DNA of 64,000 nt from Blastococcus colisei (GCF_006717095.1 NZ_VFQE01000001.1:372001-436000); one strand, 5' to 3'; numbered from the stretch's first letter, positions 36,481 to 45,439 are shown. A program made the numbers and translations. The notes: a model not told the origin generated them from the letters alone.

Positions 36481-37236
36481 TCAATGTGCGCTCCACCCGC
36501 CGTCCATCACCAGCGAGGTGCCCGTGACCGAGGCCGCGGACGGCGAGCACAGCCAGGCCACGGCGTCGGCGACCTCGGCCGGCTCGATCAGCCGCTTCAC
36601 CGCCGCGGGGGCCAGCATGATCTGTCCGACGACCTGGTCCTCCGAGAGACCGTGGGCCTTCGCCTGATCGGCGATCTGGCCCTCCACCAGCGGCGTCCGC
36701 ACGTAGGCCGGGTTCACGCAGTTGGAGGTGACCCCCTTCTCGGCGCCCTCCAGGGCGATCACCTTCGACAGGCCTTCCAGGCCGTGCTTGGCCGTGACGT
36801 AGGCGGCCTTGTAGGCGGACGCGCGCAGCCCGTGGATCGAGCTGATGTTCACCACGCGGCCCCAGCCCCGCTCGTACATGTGCGGCAGTGCGCCGCGGGC
36901 CAGCCGGAAGGGCACCTCCACCATCAGCCGCAGGATGTAGGCGAACCGGTCGACCGGGAACTCGTGCACCGGCGCCACGTGCTGCAGCCCGGCGTTGTTC
37001 ACGAGGATGTCCACCGCGAGGTCGAGCGCGTCGACAGCCTCGAGGTCGGACAGGTCCACGGCCACGGCCGTGCCCCCCACCTCGGCGGCCACCGCCTTCG
37101 CCGCCTCCGCGTCGCGGTCGACGACGACGACGTCGGCGCCCTCGTCGCCGAGGCGAACGGCGCAGGCCCGTCCGATGCCCGACGCTCCGCCGGTGATGAG
37201 TGCGCGACGTCCGACCAGGGGACCGTTGATCGCCAT
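36481..37236 (-). CDS. bdhA: 3-hydroxybutyrate dehydrogenase
   Basis: 251 residues of the classical short-chain dehydrogenase family. NAD site TGGASGIG (15-22), NNAG (80-83), Ser132/133 in NISSIHG, and catalytic Tyr146-xxx-Lys150. The sequence around SIHGLRASAYKAAYV and the C-terminal end are typical of D-beta-hydroxybutyrate dehydrogenases. It oxidises 3-hydroxybutyrate to acetoacetate with NAD. Start 37236 is supported by TAGCGT on the complement (37244-37249) seven bases ahead. Confidence 0.92.
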   Translation of the reverse strand: MAINGPLVGRRALITGGASGIGRACAVRLGDEGADVVVVDRDAEAAKAVAAEVGGTAVAVDLSDLEAVDALDLAVDILVNNAGLQHVAPVHEFPVDRFAYILRLMVEVPFRLARGALPHMYERGWGRVVNISSIHGLRASAYKAAYVTAKHGLEGLSKVIALEGAEKGVTSNCVNPAYVRTPLVEGQIADQAKAHGLSEDQVVGQIMLAPAAVKRLIEPAEVADAVAWLCSPSAASVTGTSLVMDGGWSAH

Positions 37237-37304
37237 GGACGAGACGCTAGGCCGCGCCTGCGACACCCCCCACGGTCACAGCGCACACAGCTTCCGGCCG
37301 ACCG

Positions 37305-37319
37305 GTGGTGTTCCACCAC
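37305..37319. promoter_or_regulatory. Operator-like inverted repeat between bdhA and the MHS transporter
   Basis: GTGGTG-TTC-CACCAC is a perfect inverted repeat in the 263-base divergent region. The nearby PucR-type regulator is the likely binder. Confidence 0.45.
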
Positions 37320-37499
37320 ACCATGGTCGGGGATGAGGGAGACGACTGATTCGATCGTCGTCAACCCGGTTCGGCACCGGGCATGGCTGATCCCCACATG
37401 GCCTGCGTCACATTCCGGGCGATCCGGCACATGGCCGTGGTGCGGCCAGCGACCTAGCGTCCTTCCGGAACGACACCTGCCCCTCGACGAGGAGAGACC

Positions 37500-38867
37500 A
37501 TGTCCGCACCCGCGCACTCCCCGACGCGCTTCGGCCGCGTCGTCGGCGCGAGCATCGTCGGCACCACCGTCGAGTGGTACGACTTCTTCCTGTACGGCTC
37601 GGCCGCCGCGCTCGTCTTCGGACCGCTCTTCTTCCCGGAGCAGGACGACTTCGTGCAGGTCCTCGCTGCCTTCGCCACCTACGCGGTCGGCTTCTTCGCC
37701 CGACCCGTCGGCGCACTCGTCTTCGGCCACTTCGGTGACCGTGTCGGCCGCAAGAAGCTGCTCGTCATCTCGCTGATGATGATGGGCGGCGCGACCTTCC
37801 TCATCGGCCTGCTGCCCACCTACGCCACCGTCGGCGTGCTGGCCCCGGTCCTGCTGATCGTCCTGCGCCTCGTCCAGGGCTTCGCGCTCGGCGGCGAGTG
37901 GGGCGGCGCGGTGCTGATCGTCTCCGAGCACGGCAAGCCCGAACACCGCGGGTTCTGGGCCTCCTGGCCGCAGGCCGGTGCCCCGGCGGGCAACCTCCTG
38001 GCCACGGGCGTTCTCGCGCTGCTGGCCGCGGTCCAGTCCGAGGAGACCTTCCTCGCCTGGGGCTGGCGGATCCCGTTCCTGCTCTCGGCCGTACTGATCA
38101 TCGTCGGGCTGTGGGTGCGGCTGTCGGTGTCCGAGTCGCCGGTCTTCCTCGAAGCGCAGCGGGCCGCCGCGGCCAAGGCGGCGGAGACCGGAGTGGCCGA
38201 GAAGGCGCCGATCCTCACCGTGCTGACGCGCTACAAGCGCGAGGTGCTCACCGCCATGGGAGCGCGGATCGCCGAGAACGTCTCGTTCTACCTGCTGACG
38301 GCGTTCAGCCTCACGTACCTGGTGAACGTCGGCGGGCTGGACTCCTCGTTCGCGCTCAACGCAGTGCTGCTCGCATCAGCGGTGCACCTGGTGACCATCC
38401 CGATGTGGGGCCACCTCTCCGACCGGATCGGCCGCCGGCCGGTCTACCTGTTCGGCGCCGCGGGCATCGGGGTCTGGGCCTTCGTCTTCTTCGGCCTGCT
38501 GGACACCGGCAGCTTCGGGCTCGCGTTCGTGGCCATCACGGTCGGCCTGCTGTTCCACGGCGCGATGTACGGGCCGCAGGCGGCCTTCTTCTCCGAGCTG
38601 TTCGGCACCAAGGCCCGCTACACCGGCGTCTCGGTCGGTGCCCAACTGGCGTCTCTGGTGGCCGGGGCACCTGCACCGCTGATCGCGCTGGCGCTGCTGG
38701 GCAGCTTCGAGGAGCCCAACGTGCTGGCCGTGGCGTTCTACCTCGTCGCGTGCGCGGTGGTCACCCTGATAGCGGTGGCCTCCTACGGCGAGACGGCCAA
38801 GCGTGACCTCGCCGAGGACAAGGCAGTCGTGCTGCAGAAGGAGCGCCGGTCGGTCGAGTCCGTCTGA
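37500..38867 (+). CDS. MFS transporter of the metabolite:proton symporter (MHS) family
   Basis: 455 residues with twelve helices. It opens with GTTVEWYDFFLYGSAAALVF, the MHS signature, and has the loop 2-3 motif GHFGDRVGRKK and the second GHLSDRIGRRP. MHS carriers import organic acids such as shikimate, ketoglutarate or proline. Divergent from bdhA, so 3-hydroxybutyrate or acetoacetate is a reasonable substrate guess. GAGGAGAG precedes the ATG. Confidence 0.92.
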   Translation: MSAPAHSPTRFGRVVGASIVGTTVEWYDFFLYGSAAALVFGPLFFPEQDDFVQVLAAFATYAVGFFARPVGALVFGHFGDRVGRKKLLVISLMMMGGATFLIGLLPTYATVGVLAPVLLIVLRLVQGFALGGEWGGAVLIVSEHGKPEHRGFWASWPQAGAPAGNLLATGVLALLAAVQSEETFLAWGWRIPFLLSAVLIIVGLWVRLSVSESPVFLEAQRAAAAKAAETGVAEKAPILTVLTRYKREVLTAMGARIAENVSFYLLTAFSLTYLVNVGGLDSSFALNAVLLASAVHLVTIPMWGHLSDRIGRRPVYLFGAAGIGVWAFVFFGLLDTGSFGLAFVAITVGLLFHGAMYGPQAAFFSELFGTKARYTGVSVGAQLASLVAGAPAPLIALALLGSFEEPNVLAVAFYLVACAVVTLIAVASYGETAKRDLAEDKAVVLQKERRSVESV

Positions 38868-38882
38868 CCCGAATCCACGACC

Positions 38883-38912
38883 GGCTCCCCGTGGCGACTG
38901 CCGCGGGGAGCC
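38883..38912 (+). terminator. Terminator hairpin after the MHS transporter
   Basis: GGCTCCCCG and CGGGGAGCC form perfect 9-bp arms 16 bases after the stop. Confidence 0.7.
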
Positions 38913-38950
38913 CGTCGTCCGTGCTGGGCAGGCCCCGGCTGACGAGAGCC

Positions 38951-39076
38951 CCTGCGTCCCTCCGGGGATTGTCCGGTCCCTTCGTGGCGTTGCCGCAGAA
39001 CCCCGAGCTGATGTCGCGGCTCCGGGCGGTGGGTGACCAGCTGCCCTTCGACGGCGCGCTGAGCCCAGAGCTCAGT
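38951..39076 (+). pseudogene. Remnant of a carboxymuconolactone-decarboxylase-family gene
   Basis: The frame reads RGLSGPFVALPQNPELMSRL then RAVGDQLPFDGALSPELSR, the N-terminal core of AhpD-like carboxymuconolactone decarboxylases (GPF-ALLQNPELM-RL-ALGEYLRF-S-LPPRLSE). There is no start codon in place, and the homology ends where the antisense small-protein gene begins, so only about 40 of the usual 180 residues remain. The catalytic CxxC part is gone. Confidence 0.6.
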
Positions 39077-39254
39077 CGGCCTCGTTGCCCGGCCGCACGA
39101 TGCCGTCGTCCTTCTGGGCGTCGTCGTCGGTGGTGAGGGTGGCTCCGCCGTCAGCAGGGACGTCGGCGCCCTCGTGCTGGCTGCCGCCGGGGCCGATGTC
39201 GCTGTCGGTCGTGTCGGGAGAGTCGTTGTAGCCGGTCGAGTCGGACTCGCTCAT
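39072..39254 (-). CDS. Small acidic disordered protein
   Basis: 60 residues, rich in Asp, Gly, Ser and Thr, with almost no hydrophobic residues (MSESDSTGYNDSPDTTDSD at the start). Probably intrinsically disordered. A GAGGA lies before the ATG. It follows a similar gene by 27 bases on the same strand. Function unknown. Confidence 0.6.
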   Translation of the reverse strand: MSESDSTGYNDSPDTTDSDIGPGGSQHEGADVPADGGATLTTDDDAQKDDGIVRPGNEAD

Positions 39255-39281
39255 GGGGTTCCTCGGTCTGTCTCGGTCGGG

Positions 39282-39494
39282 TCAGGAGCTGCCGTCGGGA
39301 TCGGCGCGGTCGAGCAGGCCGACGTCGCTGCCCGGCTTGGCCGGTTGCTCGTCGTCATGGGCCGAATCGCGCTCGACGGCCTCCTCCCGCGTCAGCGGGA
39401 CGTCGTCGAACGAGGAGCCCGAGATGCCGTCGTTCCCGGTGGGGGAGGTGGGCACGTCCTGCTGGATGCGGTCGCTGCCGGTGGGATCGGTCAT
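39282..39494 (-). CDS. Small acidic disordered protein
   Basis: 70 residues, again Asp/Ser/Gly/Pro-rich, with a conserved-looking middle DVPLTREEAVERDSAHDDE that could be a short helix. AGGAGA precedes the ATG. Probably in one transcript with the preceding entry. Function unknown. Confidence 0.6.
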   Translation of the reverse strand: MTDPTGSDRIQQDVPTSPTGNDGISGSSFDDVPLTREEAVERDSAHDDEQPAKPGSDVGLLDRADPDGSS

Positions 39495-39565
39495 CGTCGT
39501 CTCCTGTCGTGCCGTGCCTGCGATCGGTCGCCTCGACCATGCCCGGCCGTGGGACCCCGAAACGG

Positions 39566-39603
39566 CGACTGCCGCCGTCCCCGCGCAGGGACGGCGGCAG
39601 TCG
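39566..39603 (-). terminator. Terminator hairpin of the acyl-CoA dehydrogenase gene
   Basis: CGACTGCCGCCGTCCC and its exact complement form 16-bp arms with a six-base loop, starting 16 bases after the dehydrogenase stop. Confidence 0.82.
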
Positions 39604-39618
39604 GTCGGCGCCCGAGGC

Positions 39619-41463
39619 TCAGAACGCGGCCTCGGGCACCTCCATCAACGCGTTGTCGGTGTTCTCGACGATCGTCCGCTCCGACGTGAGCCGCGGCAGC
39701 ACCTGGGTGCAGAAGAACCGGGTCGCGGCGAGCTTGCCCTCGTAGAAGAACCGGTCCTTCTCGCCGACCTCGCCGGAGAGGGCCGCGAGCGCGACCTCCG
39801 ACTGGCGGACCAGCAGCCAGCCCGTGATCAGATCACCGGCGGCCAGCAGCAGGCGCGAGGTGCTCTGCGCGACCTTGTACAGGGAGTTCATGTCCTGCTG
39901 CGCCGCGGTCAGGTGGCCGAACATCGCGGTGAGCATGCCCTGGACGTCGGACAGCGCGGTACCGAGCAGCGCCCGCTCCTCCTTGAGCCGGCCGTTGCCG
40001 GCCTCGCCGTCCACCGTCGCCTGGATCTGCTCGGCCAGCCAGGTCAGCGCGACGCCGCCGTCCTTGACGATCTTCCGGAAGAAGAAGTCCTGGCCCTGGA
40101 TCGCCGTGGTGCCCTCGTAGAGGGTGTCGATCTTCGAGTCGCGGATGTACTGCTCGATCGGGTAGTCCTGCAGGTAGCCCGAGCCGCCGAGGGTCTGCAG
40201 CGACTCGGCGGTGAGCAGCTGGGTCGCCCGCTCCGACCCGAAGCCCTTCACGATCGGCAGCAGCAGGTCATTGACCCGCCCGGCCAGCGTCGCCTGCTCG
40301 CCGTCGCCCTCGCCTGCGGCTTCGGCCTCGGTGATCTGGTCGCGGAAGCTCGCGGCGTAGAGGTACAGCGCGCGCATGCCCTCGGCGTAGGACTTCTGCA
40401 GCATCAGCGACCGGCGCACGTCCGGGTGGTGGGTGATGGGAACCCGCGGCGCGTCCTTGGACGTCGCGGTGAGGTCGGCACCCTGCACCCGGGTCTTGGC
40501 GTAGTCGCGCGCGACCTGGTAGCCGGCCGAGAGGGTGGCGATGGCCTTGGCCCCGACGAACATGCGGGCGTGCTCGATGACCTTGAACATCTGCGCGATG
40601 CCGTCGTGCACCTCGCCGACCAGCCAGCCCTGTGCCGGGACCGGCCCGTCGCCGAAGGTGAGCTCGCAGGTCGTGGAGACCTTGAGGCCCATCTTCTTCT
40701 CGACGTTCGTGACGTAGGCGCCGTTGCGCTCGAGGAGCTCCCCGGTCTCGAGGTCGACGTGGAACTTGGGGACGACGAACAGCGACAGCCCCTTGGTGCC
40801 GGCCTTCGCGCCCTCGGGGCGGGCCAGGACCAGGTGGATGATGTTGTCGGAGAGGTCGTGTTCGGCCGACGTGATGAACCGCTTCACGCCGTGGATGTGC
40901 CACGAGCCGTCGGCCTGCTGCACGGCCTTGGTGGTGCCGGCGCCGACGTCGGAGCCCGCGTCGGGCTCGGTGAGGACCATGGTCGCGCCCCAGTTGTGCT
41001 CGAGCATCAACTCGGCCATGCGCTTCTGGTCGGGGGTGCCCAGCTCGTCGAGGATCGCGGCGAACGCAGCACCCGATCCGTACATGAACGCGGCCGGGTT
41101 GGCGCCGAGGATCATCTCGAAGGCGCCCCAGGTCAGGGCGTGCGGTGCGCCGAACCCGCCGAGGTGCTCGGGCAGGTCGAGGCGGTACCACTCGCCGTCC
41201 TCGATGGCCTTGACCGACTTCTTGAACGACTCGGGCAGCGTCACCGAGTTCGTGGCGGGGTCGAACACCGGCGGGTTGCGGTCGGCGTCGACGAAGGACG
41301 CCGCGACGGGGCCCTCCGCCAGCCGGCGGACCTCGCTCAGGATCCCCCGGGCGGTCTCGGCGTCCATCTGCGCGAACGGCCCGGTGCCGAAGCGGTCCTT
41401 GGTGTCCAGGAACTCGAAGAGGTTGAACTCGAGGTCCCGGAGGTTGGCGGTGTAGTGCGTCAT
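39619..41463 (-). CDS. Acyl-CoA dehydrogenase, FadE5-like
   Basis: 614 residues, longer than ordinary acyl-CoA dehydrogenases (about 380) and matching the FadE5 class with an added C-terminal helical domain. It starts [17 protein letters not shown]. The core shows [12 protein letters not shown] (FAD/substrate loop), the RFITSAEHD region and, near residue 430-450, the catalytic-base stretch [19 protein letters not shown]. It dehydrogenates acyl-CoA in beta-oxidation and passes electrons to ETF. ATG 41463 is followed by the family N-terminus. A palindromic operator lies upstream. Confidence 0.93.
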   Translation of the reverse strand: MTHYTANLRDLEFNLFEFLDTKDRFGTGPFAQMDAETARGILSEVRRLAEGPVAASFVDADRNPPVFDPATNSVTLPESFKKSVKAIEDGEWYRLDLPEHLGGFGAPHALTWGAFEMILGANPAAFMYGSGAAFAAILDELGTPDQKRMAELMLEHNWGATMVLTEPDAGSDVGAGTTKAVQQADGSWHIHGVKRFITSAEHDLSDNIIHLVLARPEGAKAGTKGLSLFVVPKFHVDLETGELLERNGAYVTNVEKKMGLKVSTTCELTFGDGPVPAQGWLVGEVHDGIAQMFKVIEHARMFVGAKAIATLSAGYQVARDYAKTRVQGADLTATSKDAPRVPITHHPDVRRSLMLQKSYAEGMRALYLYAASFRDQITEAEAAGEGDGEQATLAGRVNDLLLPIVKGFGSERATQLLTAESLQTLGGSGYLQDYPIEQYIRDSKIDTLYEGTTAIQGQDFFFRKIVKDGGVALTWLAEQIQATVDGEAGNGRLKEERALLGTALSDVQGMLTAMFGHLTAAQQDMNSLYKVAQSTSRLLLAAGDLITGWLLVRQSEVALAALSGEVGEKDRFFYEGKLAATRFFCTQVLPRLTSERTIVENTDNALMEVPEAAF

Positions 41464-41506
41464 TGCGCTGGGCTCCCGTGCTCCGATGCCGACGTGCCGC
41501 GTAGTG

Positions 41507-41521
41507 CTACTCGCGAGTAAC
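41507..41521. promoter_or_regulatory. TetR-type palindromic operator upstream of fadE
   Basis: CTACTCGCGAGTAAC contains a perfect 12-bp palindrome (TACTCGCGAGTA, 41508-41519). A weaker TTAC...GTAA element follows at about 41529-41545. A closely matching site stands before the EtfD-like gene at 63300-63314. Confidence 0.6.
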
Positions 41522-41600
41522 AACGCTATTACCCGTCAGTAGTAACGGCAAGCCTCACGGTGCGTTACACGCCGGTGGACGGAGACCTGACCCGGACGGG

Positions 41601-41969
41601 TCAGCGGGAGCGACGCCGCGCCCTCAGGACCAGACCCGCCAGCCAGACCAGCAGCCCGCCGAGGGCAGCGGCGACCAGCAGGGCGACGACCAGCGACGCG
41701 CGGACGTCCGTGAAGACCAGGCTGACGTCGACGGTCTGGGTGTTGAAGACGACGAACAGCACGAGCACGACCGTCACGAAGACCAGCAGCGCCAGCGCGA
41801 GCGTACGGCCGATCGTGCGACCGGCGCCCCCGGACTGCTTGGGCGCAGGCGGCGGTCCGTCAGGGCCGGTACCGGACACCGGTGGCGGGCTCGGGCGGTC
41901 ACTCCCCGGCGAGCTGGGCGTCGGGTCGGATCCGGGGGCGCCGGCGGGGCGCGGGTCGGGAGTGCTCAC
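41601..41969 (-). CDS. LapA-domain (DUF1049) membrane protein
   Basis: 122 residues. The first 50 are Pro/Gly/Ser-rich and disordered. Two membrane helices follow (about 55-75 and 90-112) with the family's FNTQTVDVSLVF between them and a basic RARRRSR end. LapA-type proteins help assemble lipopolysaccharide in proteobacteria; in actinobacteria their role is unknown. GTG start. Confidence 0.85.
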   Translation of the reverse strand: MSTPDPRPAGAPGSDPTPSSPGSDRPSPPPVSGTGPDGPPPAPKQSGGAGRTIGRTLALALLVFVTVVLVLFVVFNTQTVDVSLVFTDVRASLVVALLVAAALGGLLVWLAGLVLRARRRSR

Positions 41970-42038
41970 GCCCTGAGTGTGCTGCTCAGGGCCGGTCGGC
42001 GCAGCCCGTCCGGGCGCCGGGCCTGCGTCGATCCGGTA

Positions 42039-42203
42039 TCAGTTCGCGTCCGGCTCGGTCTCCGCGGGCGGGTAGCTCGGTCCCGCGATGCCGCTGGCCC
42101 GGCCCGGTTCACCACCCTGGGATTCCGGGTCCGCCGGTGGCGCCACCTCGCTGCCGAGGGGCTGGGCGTCCCGGTCGGGGCCGGCGTCGTTCTCGTCAGG
42201 CAT
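42039..42203 (-). CDS. Small acidic disordered protein
   Basis: 54 residues beginning MPDENDAGPDRDAQPLGSEV and ending ETEPDAN; rich in Pro, Asp, Glu and Gly. No ribosome site is seen, so support is composition and likeness to the other small acidic genes in this window. Confidence 0.45.
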   Translation of the reverse strand: MPDENDAGPDRDAQPLGSEVAPPADPESQGGEPGRASGIAGPSYPPAETEPDAN

Positions 42204-42302
42204 GGTCACGATGTCATCGTCGCCCTTCGGGCGACGCCGGGCCAGCTGCCGTCGTCCCCCCGCTGGTCGGCCACACCCCCGACCGCGCCGGGCCGGGCCC
42301 CT

Positions 42303-42390
42303 CGATGATCAGGGAACCTGATCGCGGGGGGTCCTACCTCGCCGTCGACAGTGAGGTAGGACCCCGTTCGATCAGGGAACCTGATCATCG
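42303..42390. repeat. Composite palindromic repeat, copy 1
   Basis: Three nested elements: GATCAGGGAACCTGATC (42307-42323), a hairpin with perfect 13-bp arms GGGGTCCTACCTC / GAGGTAGGACCCC and a 12-base loop (42328-42365), and a second GATCAGGGAACCTGATC (42370-42386). The outer CGAT/ATCG bases also pair, so the whole 88 bp is one large near-palindrome. A second copy lies at 54530. Confidence 0.85.
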
Positions 42391-42394
42391 ATGC

Positions 42395-42820
42395 TCAGTC
42401 GCCGAGTGCCGGGCCGGATTCGTGGCGGGGGTGGCCGGCGGTCCGCTCGCGCTGCTTCATCCGCGCCTCGTACACGTGCCGGTCCCCGTCGGCGAGCTCG
42501 GCGCGGGCGCGGGCGTCGAGCTCGCGAAAGGTCGTCCAGTAGTTCGCGTCGTAGTCCTCGACGATCTGGAACGTCCACCGGTCGGCGATGACGTTGCGGC
42601 CGACCAGGTCGCGGGCGAGGTCGTCGGCGAGGGCGGTGTGCCCGGCCTGTCGGAGGAGTTCGACGGCGTCCTGCAGCAGCAGGTCGGCCTTGCCGGTCAG
42701 CTGGTGGAAGCCGTACAGCAGGCCGCGGGCCTGCTCGACGGTCTCGAGTGCCTCGGAGAGCTTGCCGAGGCCCTCGACGGTGGTGTCGTCGAGGTCGGGC
42801 CGGGTCCGGTCGTTCGTCAC
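42395..42820 (-). CDS. Unknown conserved actinobacterial protein
   Basis: 141 residues, soluble and mostly helical. Strong-looking segments include ARGLLYGFHQLTGKADLLLQ, DDLARDLVGRNVIADRWTFQ and VEDYDANYWTTF. I believe it belongs to a conserved family of hypothetical proteins, with no function I can name. GTG start. Confidence 0.72.
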   Translation of the reverse strand: MTNDRTRPDLDDTTVEGLGKLSEALETVEQARGLLYGFHQLTGKADLLLQDAVELLRQAGHTALADDLARDLVGRNVIADRWTFQIVEDYDANYWTTFRELDARARAELADGDRHVYEARMKQRERTAGHPRHESGPALGD

Positions 42821-42867
42821 CCGCCCATCGTGCGGGCCGGTGCAGTGCGCCGCCCGTCAGGCGGCCG

Positions 42868-43497
42868 TCAGATCTGGGCGATGCCGATGAGGCGCTCGGC
42901 GAGCTGTCGACCGTGGGACGCCGGGCCGTCGGGGCCGAGCAGTCCACCGGAGAGGTACATGCCGTCGATGATCAGGTGGATCTGGGCGGCGAGGTCCTCG
43001 CCGTTGCCCGGGACGACCTGCTCGGCGAGGCGCTCCAGCCGCAGGTGCAGCTCGAACTTGTAGTCCGCGGCAGCACTGCGCGCCGGGTGCTGCGGGTCGT
43101 CGTACTCGCTGCTGACGTTGGTGAACGGACAGCCGCGGAAGCCGGTGCGCGTCACGTCGCGTTCGACGGCGTCCACGACCGAGAGGAGGGCGGCGCGCGG
43201 GTCGCCCTGCAGGCGCACCAGCTCGGCATCGATGAAGGCGAGGACCGTGGCGGCCTTGCGCGAGAGATAGGCCCCGACGAGGTCGTCCTTGCTCTTGAAG
43301 AGCCGGTAGACCGTCATCTTGCCCAGGCCGGTCTCGCGGACCAGCTCGTCCATGCCGACGCTGCGCGAGCTGCGGCCGGCGAACAGGCGCTCGGCGGTGT
43401 CCAGGACGATCGCCTGGCGCTCGGCGCGGCTCCGGCGGACGGGAGCGCCTGCGGCAGCGAGGTCGTCGTCGGCGGCGAGAAGCGGGGCGGCGGTCAC
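42868..43497 (-). CDS. TetR/AcrR family regulator
   Basis: 209 residues. N-terminal helix-turn-helix (about 20-65: AERLFAGRSSRSVGMDELVRETGLGKMTVYRLFKSKDDLV across the recognition helix) and a C-terminal ligand domain with a Cys in RGCPFTNVSSEY. The GTG at 43497 is chosen, six codons inside the longest frame. A target is not evident; the fadE operator is 1.3 kb away and could be a target, but that is speculative. Confidence 0.88.
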   Translation of the reverse strand: MTAAPLLAADDDLAAAGAPVRRSRAERQAIVLDTAERLFAGRSSRSVGMDELVRETGLGKMTVYRLFKSKDDLVGAYLSRKAATVLAFIDAELVRLQGDPRAALLSVVDAVERDVTRTGFRGCPFTNVSSEYDDPQHPARSAAADYKFELHLRLERLAEQVVPGNGEDLAAQIHLIIDGMYLSGGLLGPDGPASHGRQLAERLIGIAQI

Positions 43498-43690
43498 GCA
43501 GCGATGGTGCACCACAGGCGTGACGGAGCAGTTCGCGGCACGCCGACGGTTGTAGCTCTGGGTGACCAGAGGTGTGCGGGTTCCCCGGGGCGCCGGGGAG
43601 CGTTGGGGCCGGTGTGGCTACGGAGAGTGACGAAGGAGCCCTGTCCTCCTCGCACCTCGCGGGCCCGGTGCGAGCCTCGGGACGGGGCCG

Positions 43691-43828
43691 TCAGTTCCGG
43701 CGGATGCGTCGCGGGTTGGCCAGCATGCGGGCGACGGTCACGGTCGCCGGCTCGGGGCTGCGGGACTCCTCGGTCTGGGCCTCGGTGGAGTCGTCGGAAA
43801 CTCGTACGTCGCGCTGGGTGTCCTCCAT
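43691..43828 (-). CDS. Small acidic protein with basic C-terminus
   Basis: 45 residues: an acidic Ser/Glu-rich first half (MEDTQRDVRVSDDSTEAQTE) and a basic end, VARMLANPRRIRRN. The charge split differs from the purely acidic group. No clear ribosome site. Unknown function. Confidence 0.45.
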   Translation of the reverse strand: MEDTQRDVRVSDDSTEAQTEESRSPEPATVTVARMLANPRRIRRN

Positions 43829-43943
43829 GTGCCCCAGCGTGCCCTCCGCAGGCGGTCCCGGAAACGCCCGGAGGCGTGATCTACCTCGCCTTGGCCGAGA
43901 GATGGGTCACTCCAGCTCGGCGTGCCGCGGGGGCGGGAGGCGG

Positions 43944-44960
43944 TCAGCGGAACGACTCGACCAGCGGATCCCAGAGGTCGAGCGGTGTCGGATAGGACGC
44001 GTACACGCTGAAGCGGTCGACCATTCCGTCGTAGCGCCGGCGCACGGCGGCCGCCACGTCCCCCGGCTCCGCCACGACGGCGAACGTGCCGAGGACCTCG
44101 TCGTCGACCAGGTCGCGCATCGCCGTCCACTTGTCCTCCCGGCGGCCCACCGACATTGTGTGCAGCTCGTCGGCGAGGGCGTCCCAGCCGTGCAGTTCGA
44201 GGACCGGCCGGTAAGCGGGAGTGCTCCCGTAGAAGGCGATCGTGGCCTTGACCGCGGCGACGGCCGCGGCGCGCTCCTGCTCGGTCCGGCCGGACACCAC
44301 GAGCCCGGGCAGGGTGACGGCGACCCGGTCGCGGGTGCGGCCGGCGGCCGCCAGCCCCTCCTCGAGGGCGGGCAGCGTGCGCTCGCGCAGGTACCGCTCG
44401 GTGGTGAAGCCGTGCACCAGGAGCCCGTCGGCCACCTCGCCGACCAGGCGCGTCATCGCGGGCCCGACCGCGGCCAGGTAGACCGGAGGCGGCCCCCAGG
44501 TGTGCGGATCCGGCGCGAACATCGGCGTCATCAACGTGTGCCGGTAGTGCTCGCCCTGGAAGCGCAGCGGTGTCCCGTCCTGCCAGGCCGCCCAGATCGC
44601 CCGCAGGGCCGCGACGTACTCCCGCATCCGCGCGACCGGGGGGCTCCAGGGCATGGAGAACCGCCGCTCCACGTGCGCCTTGATCTGGGTGCCCAGTCCG
44701 AGCACGAACCGGCCGCGGGTGTAGCGCTGCAGGTCGTAGGCGGTCGTCGCCAGCGTCATGGGGGAACGAGCGAAGGCGACGGCGATCGCGGTGCCGACCT
44801 GGATGCGCTCGGTCGCCTGCCCGGCCGACAGCAGGGGCAGGAACGGGTCGTGGTCGACCTCGGACGCCCACACCCCGGCGTACCCGCGCGACTCCAGGTC
44901 ACGGGCGGTGGCCGGGATGTCGTCGATCCCGGTGGACAGGAGTGCGGCGTCGAGAAGCAC
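43944..44960 (-). CDS. F420-dependent LLM-class oxidoreductase
   Basis: 338 residues with the luciferase-like barrel. Visible family motifs are WASEVDHDPFLPLLSAGQATERIQ near the start, GRFVLGLGTQIKAHVERRF and PPPVYLAAVGPAMTRLVGE. It resembles the TIGR03617-type F420 enzymes of actinobacteria; substrate unknown. GTG 44960 is the only start just before the first strand. Confidence 0.87.
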   Translation of the reverse strand: MLLDAALLSTGIDDIPATARDLESRGYAGVWASEVDHDPFLPLLSAGQATERIQVGTAIAVAFARSPMTLATTAYDLQRYTRGRFVLGLGTQIKAHVERRFSMPWSPPVARMREYVAALRAIWAAWQDGTPLRFQGEHYRHTLMTPMFAPDPHTWGPPPVYLAAVGPAMTRLVGEVADGLLVHGFTTERYLRERTLPALEEGLAAAGRTRDRVAVTLPGLVVSGRTEQERAAAVAAVKATIAFYGSTPAYRPVLELHGWDALADELHTMSVGRREDKWTAMRDLVDDEVLGTFAVVAEPGDVAAAVRRRYDGMVDRFSVYASYPTPLDLWDPLVESFR

Positions 44961-45218
44961 GGTGCGGGAGCCTGCCCTACCGGTCGCGATGCTGGCCAGA
45001 GCGGGTGGTCCGTGACCGGATGCTGCGCCAGCCGCACGAGGGCTGCATGCGCCGTCGGCTCGCGGAGGTGATGGTGGTTCGGGCGCACGCTGCAGCTCTT
45101 CATGGCCGTGCACCGGATGCGGACCTCCGCCCGCCCGGCCGGCGGAGCCGGCCAGCTGCAAAGATCCGGCGTCGCGACCTGCGGGCGAAGGAGAAGGCCG
45201 CCCAGGCCTGATCCCAGG

Positions 45219-45374
45219 TCAGGTGTCGGGGGTGTCCGCGCCCTCGCCCTGACCGGCGTCCTTGCCCTCGGCCGGTTCCTGCGGGTGCGGGGTTCGGCCG
45301 CCGGTTGCGTCATCGCCGGGCGGGTCGCCCTCGGCCCGTTCGGACGTGTGCGGCGTGCGACCGGGCTCGGTCAT
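45219..45374 (-). CDS. Small acidic disordered protein
   Basis: 51 residues, Gly/Pro/Asp/Glu-rich, with the short repeat GRTPHTSERAEGD / GRTPHPQEPAEGK. A near-perfect GAGGAGG lies ahead of the ATG, which makes this the best supported of the very small acidic genes. Unknown function. Confidence 0.6.
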   Translation of the reverse strand: MTEPGRTPHTSERAEGDPPGDDATGGRTPHPQEPAEGKDAGQGEGADTPDT

Positions 45375-45439
45375 GGTGGTCCTCCTCGATCCGTCGGCTG
45401 TCCGGCCTGTGCCCCCGTCGCCGTCGTGGAAACCCCTGC

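Noticed and set aside
42206-42388. 60-residue frame across the palindromic repeat
   Set aside because: Coding is forced by the repeat itself and has no ribosome site.
44942-45211. 89-residue plus-strand frame ending RRRDLRAKEKAAQA
   Set aside because: No ribosome site, Arg-rich composition, no recognisable domain; 44961-45218 otherwise appears empty.
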